Source: Xiheicaenibacterium sp046351325 (GTDB lineage: Bacteria > Myxococcota_A > Polyangia > Polyangiales > Polyangiaceae). From it: a stretch of 64,000 nucleotides of DNA. The notes under the pieces were generated by a model. It did no database searches. It was not told where the DNA came from and saw nothing but the letters and a program-made list of their open reading frames with translations. The DNA is taken from assembly GCA_046351325.1 (NCBI GenBank), contig JAXLYR010000011.1, positions 124,001 through 188,000 of the forward strand, in the 5' to 3' direction. How positions within the stretch are numbered: the stretch's first letter is position 1; every line of letters begins with the position of its first letter. Shown one piece after another: positions 58,697 through 64,000 of the stretch. Made by a program: the position numbers and the translations under genes.

Positions 58697-60145
58697 GTGG
58701 GCCCGCGAATCGTCCTTATCGATCCAGAAGAGTCAACCCGCTCGAAGCTGACGAGACGCCTCGAGTCGCTCGGCTACGCGGTAGAGGCGACCCACGACGG
58801 CGTCGCTGGAGTCGGCGCCGCGCTCGCCAATCCCCCGTTGGCGGTCATCGCCGACCTCTGGACTGGCGGGTTCTCGGGTGTCCAGCTGTGTCGATTCCTG
58901 ATGAGCGAACCCGCGACGGCGACGGTCCCCGTGTTCTTGCGCGGAGACGAACAGAACCGTCGCAACCGCTATTGGGCAGCTCGCGCCGGAGCCAAGGCGC
59001 TCCTCAACAAGGAGCGAACAGGCGAGTTGCTGCGGGCTTTGCACCAATTGTCGCAGAGCAACCACGGCACGGAGGCCTTCTTCATGCAGCTCTCCAAGCC
59101 CGAGGACGTCCACGCTCGCATCCTGCAGCACCTCGACGACGCGCTCTTCGAATCGGCGCTGGCGTCCGAGATCAGGTCGCTCGCGAGCTGTGAGTCCATC
59201 CATCAGCTCTTCGACCAGCTCGTGCAGTTCGCCAGCCAAATCATGAACTACAGCTGGCTCTCGCTGTCGGTCCCTTGTCTGCGCTTTTGGGGTTTGCACC
59301 ATCACCCGTCGTTCGCCGAGATTGCCACTCACGAGGCGCACACTGCGCTGCGATTGGGGGATAGCAGCCCCTATTGCATCGACGACGACGATGCGCGAGC
59401 GCCGTTGGACACAGGCGAGGTCGTCGTCGCCGAGGTCATGTTGGGGGGTGGGCAGCTCGCGAGGCTCGCCGCGAAACTCCTGAGTGACGACGCAGGCTGC
59501 GTGAGGGGCCTCGCGCGGGAGCTCTCGGCGCCGCTGCGCGTCGCCATCCTCCTCGAGGAGACACGAGAGCTCGCGACGACCGACGCGCTCACGGGCGCGA
59601 TGAACCGCCGCGCAACGGATGCTTGGCTGAAGACCGAGGCCGCGCGCGCGGACCGCTACGGGATCGACCTGACGATTGCCATGTTGGACATCGACCACTT
59701 CAAACACATCAACGACACCTACGGACACGCGGCGGGGGATCGTGTGCTGACAGCGGTCATCGATCGGGCGCGCGCAGTGCTGCGCAATACGGACGGGATC
59801 GGGCGGTGGGGTGGTGAGGAGTTCGTCGTCGTCCTACCCCACACTTCGATTCAGGGCGCCGAGCGCGCGTGTGAGCGGCTGCGCAGCGCGATAGAGGCGT
59901 TGGCCGTCCACGACGAGGTCGATCAGCCCATGTCGGTGACAGCCTCGTTCGGCGTGGTGCGCCGTGCTCCCCGCGAGCCTGTCGCCGAGGCGCTGCGGCG
60001 CGCCGACGCCGCCATGTTCAAAGCCAAGTTGAGCGGTCGCAATCGAGTGCACGTCGACGACGTCGCGAGCGTCAACGAACGCGCGGCGCCTGCGAATTCA
60101 CTACCCGCAGACGTGATCCCAGCCGCCGGCGTCTTCCACGCGTGA
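58697..60145 (+). CDS. Response regulator with GGDEF domain (diguanylate cyclase)
   Basis: 482 residues, GTG start. N-terminal receiver (about 3-120: D53, K105, though the acidic pair is LIDPEE and not DD), a helical/GAF-like middle (about 140-290), then GGDEF about 295-445 with GGEEF at 372-376 and the product-inhibition site RNTD (363-366), five residues before it. All diguanylate cyclase residues are present, so it should make c-di-GMP. It diverges from the CheY-like gene and sits beside two PilZ proteins, likely effectors. Confidence 0.94.
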   Translation: MGPRIVLIDPEESTRSKLTRRLESLGYAVEATHDGVAGVGAALANPPLAVIADLWTGGFSGVQLCRFLMSEPATATVPVFLRGDEQNRRNRYWAARAGAKALLNKERTGELLRALHQLSQSNHGTEAFFMQLSKPEDVHARILQHLDDALFESALASEIRSLASCESIHQLFDQLVQFASQIMNYSWLSLSVPCLRFWGLHHHPSFAEIATHEAHTALRLGDSSPYCIDDDDARAPLDTGEVVVAEVMLGGGQLARLAAKLLSDDAGCVRGLARELSAPLRVAILLEETRELATTDALTGAMNRRATDAWLKTEAARADRYGIDLTIAMLDIDHFKHINDTYGHAAGDRVLTAVIDRARAVLRNTDGIGRWGGEEFVVVLPHTSIQGAERACERLRSAIEALAVHDEVDQPMSVTASFGVVRRAPREPVAEALRRADAAMFKAKLSGRNRVHVDDVASVNERAAPANSLPADVIPAAGVFHA

Positions 60146-60151
60146 GCGACC

Positions 60152-61138
60152 TCAGTTCGCGCAGGGGACGAACGCGCTGTCGACGAGGTCCCCGGCGATG
60201 TTGCCGGCGCCGCCGAAGTCCACGTTCGCGTCCCAAGGGTCGATATCGAAGAGCTCCATTTGGGTCCAGCCGCTCTGCGCGTTGATGAACCCTTGAGTCG
60301 ATAGGTTGCTGACGAGCGGAGCGTCGGGCTCACCGGCGTTGACCATGGGCGGGTGGTCGCTCTTCGACGAGAGCGCGCAGCTGTCGAAGCAATTGAGCGC
60401 GCCGCACCCGTTCACGTAGCTCGCGTGTTTGTCCTTGCTCGAATAGACGATAGGCAGCGTCACGCCGTTCACCGTCGCGGTCTCGCAAGCGTCGAGGCCG
60501 CCGCAGGCGCCGCAGCGCGAGACCTGCTCGCAGAGCGTGCCTTGATGCCCAATCGCGACGATCGAGACGATGCCCTCCGGCGCCGGGAGCGTGGGATCGA
60601 CCGTGACGCCGAAGGCCTCGTTGTCGCCGACATGACCGCCGAAACCGCAGTCCTCCTCGAACAGGTGGTCGTAGACGATATGCAGCTTGGTCGGGTCGTC
60701 GGGGTGAGGATGAACGCGATAGACGATGCCACCGAGATCGCAGCCGTCGTCGGGGTGCAGGCTCAGGAATGGGCGATAGGCCTCCGCCCAAGTTGCCTCG
60801 TCGACGTCGGCGAGGCCGTCTTGATCGAGGTCGACGGGCGCGCCACCGCCCGCGCCGCCCGCACCGCCGAAGCCACCGAGCGCGCCGCCGAAGCCACCGC
60901 TCGAAGCACCACCCGACGACGACGCAGACGCGCCGGCGCCGCCGAAGCCCCCTGCGTCGCTGCCCCCAGCGGGCGCGCCGCCCGAGCCGTGAGACGTGCT
61001 GCGGTCGCCGCCTGCGCCCGTGCCGGTGGCCGCGCCGCCTGCGCCACCGCTGGTCGGGTAGTCGGTGTCCACCGAGCAGCCCACGATCCAAATCCCGAGG
61101 AGGACGGCGAGCGACGAGCGGCTGATGGTAAAGAGCAT
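60152..61138 (-). CDS. Gly-rich lipoprotein with Vps62-like domain
   Basis: 328 residues. Lipid Cys at about 21 (IWIVGCSVD), a long Gly/Ala/Ser stalk (about 30-100), one EF-hand-like loop (DLDQDGLADVDE) and a domain with YRPFLSLHPDD, YRVHPHPDD and VYDHLFEEDCG that resembles the Vps62/DUF946-type fold. Several cysteine pairs. Likely surface-exposed. Function unknown. It ends six bases after the GGDEF gene's stop (convergent). Confidence 0.7.
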   Translation of the reverse strand: MLFTISRSSLAVLLGIWIVGCSVDTDYPTSGGAGGAATGTGAGGDRSTSHGSGGAPAGGSDAGGFGGAGASASSSGGASSGGFGGALGGFGGAGGAGGGAPVDLDQDGLADVDEATWAEAYRPFLSLHPDDGCDLGGIVYRVHPHPDDPTKLHIVYDHLFEEDCGFGGHVGDNEAFGVTVDPTLPAPEGIVSIVAIGHQGTLCEQVSRCGACGGLDACETATVNGVTLPIVYSSKDKHASYVNGCGALNCFDSCALSSKSDHPPMVNAGEPDAPLVSNLSTQGFINAQSGWTQMELFDIDPWDANVDFGGAGNIAGDLVDSAFVPCAN

Positions 61139-61154
61139 CTGACTATCCTCGTCG

Positions 61155-62390
61155 TCAGGGTGACATGAGCGAGCGCGCGATCTGGGATATTTGGATCTCG
61201 TCCGTACCGCCGTAGATCTGGAGCACCTTGGCGTCGCGCGCGAGCTGCTCCACCTGGAACTCGGCCATATAGCCGTTCCCGCCGAAGAGCTGCACGGCCT
61301 CGAGCGCGACCTCGACCGCGCTCTGCGCGCAATAGAGCTTGCACGCGCTCGCCTCGGCGAGGCTCATCCGCTTGCCCGCTTCGGCGAGCCCCAACATGCG
61401 AAAGACCAAGTTCTGCACGTTCATTCGCGCGACCTCCATCTTCGCCAGCTTGAGCTGAATGAGCTGGAACTCGCCGATGGGGCGACCGAACTGGACGCGG
61501 GTCTTCGCGTACTCGAGAGACAGCGACAGGCATTGCTCGATGATCCCGAGCGCCATCGCTGCCACGCCCGTGCGCTCCGCGGTGAACGTGTCCTTCGCGC
61601 CGGAGCGATAGCTGACAGTCTCGGTCTCGCCGAGGAGTCGGTCGGCGGGGACGAACACTGCGTCGAGGAAGAGCTCACCCGTGGGTGAAGAGTGCAGTCC
61701 CATCTTCTTGAGCGGTTTGCTCTGCACGAGCCCCTTCTCCCCGCGCTCGAGGACGAACGACAGGACCTTCCTGTCTTTGGGCTCGTTGCCCTCGTCGAGC
61801 TTGCAAATGAAGACGATGACATCCGCGTAAGGACCGTTCGTGATGAAGGTCTTGCTGCCGTCGAGGACGTAGCCGCCGTCGGCCCTGCGCGCCGTGGCCT
61901 TCATCGAGCCGAACGCGTCGGAACCGGAGCCGGGCTCGGTGATCGCCCAGGCGCCGATCTTCTCGAGTGACAGGAGATCTTTGGCCCACCGCTCGATCTG
62001 GCGCGAGGTCCCGCGGCTCATGATGGTGTTCGCGGTGAGGCCGACGCTGACCCCGAGCGCCGTCACCATGCCAGGACAATAGCGAGACAGCTCGATGATC
62101 GGGATGACCTGCATCGCGAGCTGCTCGGCGGACTCGGGGCGCTCCTCACGCGGCTCTTCGGGCGTGCCCGACGCCAGCGCGGCCTCTCTCTTGCGGGCGC
62201 GATGCGCAGCCTTCTCGGCGCGCATGACGGCCATGTCCTTGAGCCCGAAGGTGTCGAACAGCTTTCGGAGCACGCCGTAAGGAGGCATGTCGCCGTGCTC
62301 GAGGTCGCGCAGGTTCGGCTTGACCTCGGCCTCGACGAAGCGCCGCACCATGTCCCGTATGGCTTTGTGGGTCTCGCTCCACTCGATCAT
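61155..62390 (-). CDS. Acyl-CoA dehydrogenase
   Basis: 411 residues. FAD/substrate motifs AWAITEPGSGSDAFGS and ERTGVAAMALGI, and catalytic Glu at about 398 in YGGTDEIQ. An insertion of about 25 residues (about 65-95, KREAALASGTPEEPREE) is unusual. First step of fatty-acid beta-oxidation or a related acyl-CoA oxidation. ATG 62390 has AAGGA about 10 bases upstream; a GTG at 62417 would add nine residues. Substrate chain length unknown. Confidence 0.94.
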   Translation of the reverse strand: MIEWSETHKAIRDMVRRFVEAEVKPNLRDLEHGDMPPYGVLRKLFDTFGLKDMAVMRAEKAAHRARKREAALASGTPEEPREERPESAEQLAMQVIPIIELSRYCPGMVTALGVSVGLTANTIMSRGTSRQIERWAKDLLSLEKIGAWAITEPGSGSDAFGSMKATARRADGGYVLDGSKTFITNGPYADVIVFICKLDEGNEPKDRKVLSFVLERGEKGLVQSKPLKKMGLHSSPTGELFLDAVFVPADRLLGETETVSYRSGAKDTFTAERTGVAAMALGIIEQCLSLSLEYAKTRVQFGRPIGEFQLIQLKLAKMEVARMNVQNLVFRMLGLAEAGKRMSLAEASACKLYCAQSAVEVALEAVQLFGGNGYMAEFQVEQLARDAKVLQIYGGTDEIQISQIARSLMSP

Positions 62391-62512
62391 CGTTACATCC
62401 TTGTTCCCTTCCGCCACGCGGGGCCGCGACAGAGGCTACAGGACAGTCCGCCGCCAACGAGCGAATTCGAGCGCGACGACATTGACAAGAATGTCACCCG
62501 ATCGGGCGCGCG

Positions 62513-64000
62513 TCAGAACGCGTAGCGTGCGCCCACCGACGGAGCGATCACGAACCAAGCCGGGCCGTTCAGATCTTCACCCGCGAACGCGCCGATCCCG
62601 TCGATGGCCGCGTTGACCTCGACGCTCGGATCCCACTCGGGTCGAACGACGTCGATGAAGACGAGCGTCGAGAACCCCAAAGAGACCTCGAAGGACTGCG
62701 TGACCTTGTAAGCGACGCGGACCTCAGGGGCGATGAAGACAGCGACCGTGAAGGGCTCTTGAACGACGGGGCCGGCCTGGTAGGTGAAGCCGTCGTCGAG
62801 CTGAAAGGACCCCGAGCGCTCGTCGTACGTCGTGCCGATCAGCGCACCGACGCCGAGCCGCAGCAGCACCGGGATGCTCTCGCCGAAGTGGTAGTGGACG
62901 TGTGCGCCGACGAGGCCGCCCTTCACCTGCAGGACGTCGTCGATCGCGCCCTCGCGAGCCTCGCGACCGACGGGCTGGACGAAGCTCGCGCGCCCCGTGA
63001 CCTTGTGCTGAGTCGACATGTAGCCGCCGGTCAACCCGAAGCCCACGCCGATCCCGAGCTCGTACGCCGCGTGGAGAAGCACGGCGCCGCCGAGCCCCAC
63101 GCCCGCGCTGCAGCCGTCCCCGCACTGGTTCTCGACGCCGCCGAAGTAGCTCGGGAAGAGCGCCAGCGCGCCGGAGGCCTCGAGCGTGAACTTCGCTGGG
63201 ATCTTCCAGCGTTCGTCGCTCTCGTCTCGCTCGAGCGAGATCGCGATCGTGCCCGGATCTTCGGGTCCGATCGTGACGTCCTGTTTGTGTGCGAGGAACC
63301 CGGCCGCCGCGACCTGGACGTGGTGGGTGCCTGCGGGGAGCGCGCCCTCCCACGTGCCGAGCCCGACAGCCACGTCGTTCACGATCACCTGCGCGGCGGC
63401 GGGCGTCGGGACGACGCGCAGCTTGGAGTCGAGCATGACCGCAGAAAGCTCGAGCGCCGTCGTCTGGTTCTTCTCGATCGGCGCGGCCGTCGGTGCGACG
63501 CCGGAGCCGTCCTCACCACGCAGCGTGACGACGTGCTTGCCGACGGCGACCTCGCCTTCGAACGGGGTCACGCCGACCTCGACCTGATCGACGAGCACCG
63601 CGAGGCTCTTGCCCGATTTCTCGACGACCTTGAGCGTGCCCGACTCTTTGAGCTCCGCGAGCTGAACCTCGACGCGCGCGACCGCGCGGCCTGCGACGTC
63701 GATCTGCGTCTCGAACGGCTCGAAGCCCTTCTTGTAGACGCGCACGACGTGCCCGCCGGCGCCGACGCGGAGCGGCGCCTCGGGCGGATAGGTCCCGCGG
63801 ATCCGACCGTCGATCACGATGGTCGCGTCGGGTTCGGCGCCGTCGATTTCGATGGTGCCGACGAGACCACGCAGCGCCGTGATGGCCTGCGCGACCTCGC
63901 GCTTCTTCTGCTCGTCGAGCTTCGGGAACTCGCGCAGGAGGGCCTCGTAGAGATCGAGCGCCTCGTCGTTGCGACCGAGCTTCGCCAGGCAAAACGCAGC
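62513..64000 (-). CDS. TPR/PEGA-repeat outer-membrane-type protein, start off the window
   Basis: The frame is open through the window end; 495 codons are visible. It begins in a TPR segment (LGRNDEALDLYEALLREFPKL), followed by three PEGA-like beta repeats (IDGRIRGTYPPEAPLRV; VDQVEVGVTPFEGEVAVG; VNDVAVGLGTWEGALPAG) and a C-terminal beta-barrel-like domain (about 230 residues) that ends in an aromatic (ARYAF), as outer-membrane proteins do. The same PEGA fold occurs in several proteins of the 38-44 kb cluster. Function unknown. Confidence 0.82.
   Translation of the reverse strand, partial: AAFCLAKLGRNDEALDLYEALLREFPKLDEQKKREVAQAITALRGLVGTIEIDGAEPDATIVIDGRIRGTYPPEAPLRVGAGGHVVRVYKKGFEPFETQIDVAGRAVARVEVQLAELKESGTLKVVEKSGKSLAVLVDQVEVGVTPFEGEVAVGKHVVTLRGEDGSGVAPTAAPIEKNQTTALELSAVMLDSKLRVVPTPAAAQVIVNDVAVGLGTWEGALPAGTHHVQVAAAGFLAHKQDVTIGPEDPGTIAISLERDESDERWKIPAKFTLEASGALALFPSYFGGVENQCGDGCSAGVGLGGAVLLHAAYELGIGVGFGLTGGYMSTQHKVTGRASFVQPVGREAREGAIDDVLQVKGGLVGAHVHYHFGESIPVLLRLGVGALIGTTYDERSGSFQLDDGFTYQAGPVVQEPFTVAVFIAPEVRVAYKVTQSFEVSLGFSTLVFIDVVRPEWDPSVEVNAAIDGIGAFAGEDLNGPAWFVIAPSVGARYAF

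Overview
The window reads as chromosome of a myxobacterium (Myxococcota, most like the Sorangiineae/Polyangiales). It is very GC-rich, with GTG and TTG starts and many 4-base stop/start overlaps. It is dense in Hanks-type Ser/Thr kinases, carries sigma54 activators, has many lipoproteins with Ser/Ala/Gly-rich stalks, a MYXO-CTERM protein with Asp-rich calcium-binding repeats, and paralogous lipoproteins with a C-x-D-G-x-C-P-x-G-Y-x-C motif. Everything here is inferred from sequence; no database search was run.

Layout. 1-9.3 kb: a LysR regulator (5' end off the window) and inorganic pyrophosphatase on +, facing a minus-strand run of a methyltransferase/coiled-coil gene (split by an in-frame TAG), a very large DUF3857/transglutaminase-like lipoprotein and folB. 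9.3-16.5 kb: a quinone oxidoreductase, an NtrC-type response regulator, an ARPP-1-like lipoprotein plus amino-acid permease pair, and an FHA-type sigma54 activator with two C-terminal helix-turn-helix segments. 16.5-25.8 kb: a minus-strand array (secreted hydrolase, lipoprotein, DppD-like and DppF-like ATPases, giant kinase/ATPase/TPR regulator, amine-oxidase-like flavoprotein). 26-29.8 kb: small membrane proteins, a HEAT-like protein and the MYXO-CTERM surface protein.

30-50.8 kb is the most unusual stretch: about 21 kb, all on +, mostly coupled by 0-4-base junctions. It holds a kinase with a C-terminal HEAT-like region, a degenerate HD-GYP protein, two paralogous lipoproteins, two membrane-anchored kinases each followed by an exported PEGA/TPR-type protein, a HEAT-repeat/PilT fusion ATPase, a stand-alone PilT/PilU ATPase, a TPR kinase and a lipoprotein. 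I read it as a possible envelope-sensing phosphorylation system tied to type IV pilus retraction motors (inference). 50.8-55 kb: a GT21-like glycosyltransferase with a GtrA protein and several lipoproteins. 55-60 kb is a second signalling hub: a PilZ protein, a kinase-PilZ fusion, a PP2C phosphatase, a CheY-like receiver and a GGDEF response regulator, suggesting cross-talk between c-di-GMP and Ser/Thr phosphorylation. 60-64 kb: an Asp/Gly-rich lipoprotein, an acyl-CoA dehydrogenase and a TPR/PEGA outer-membrane-type protein cut by the window end.

No rRNA, tRNA, CRISPR array, IS element or prophage was recognised.
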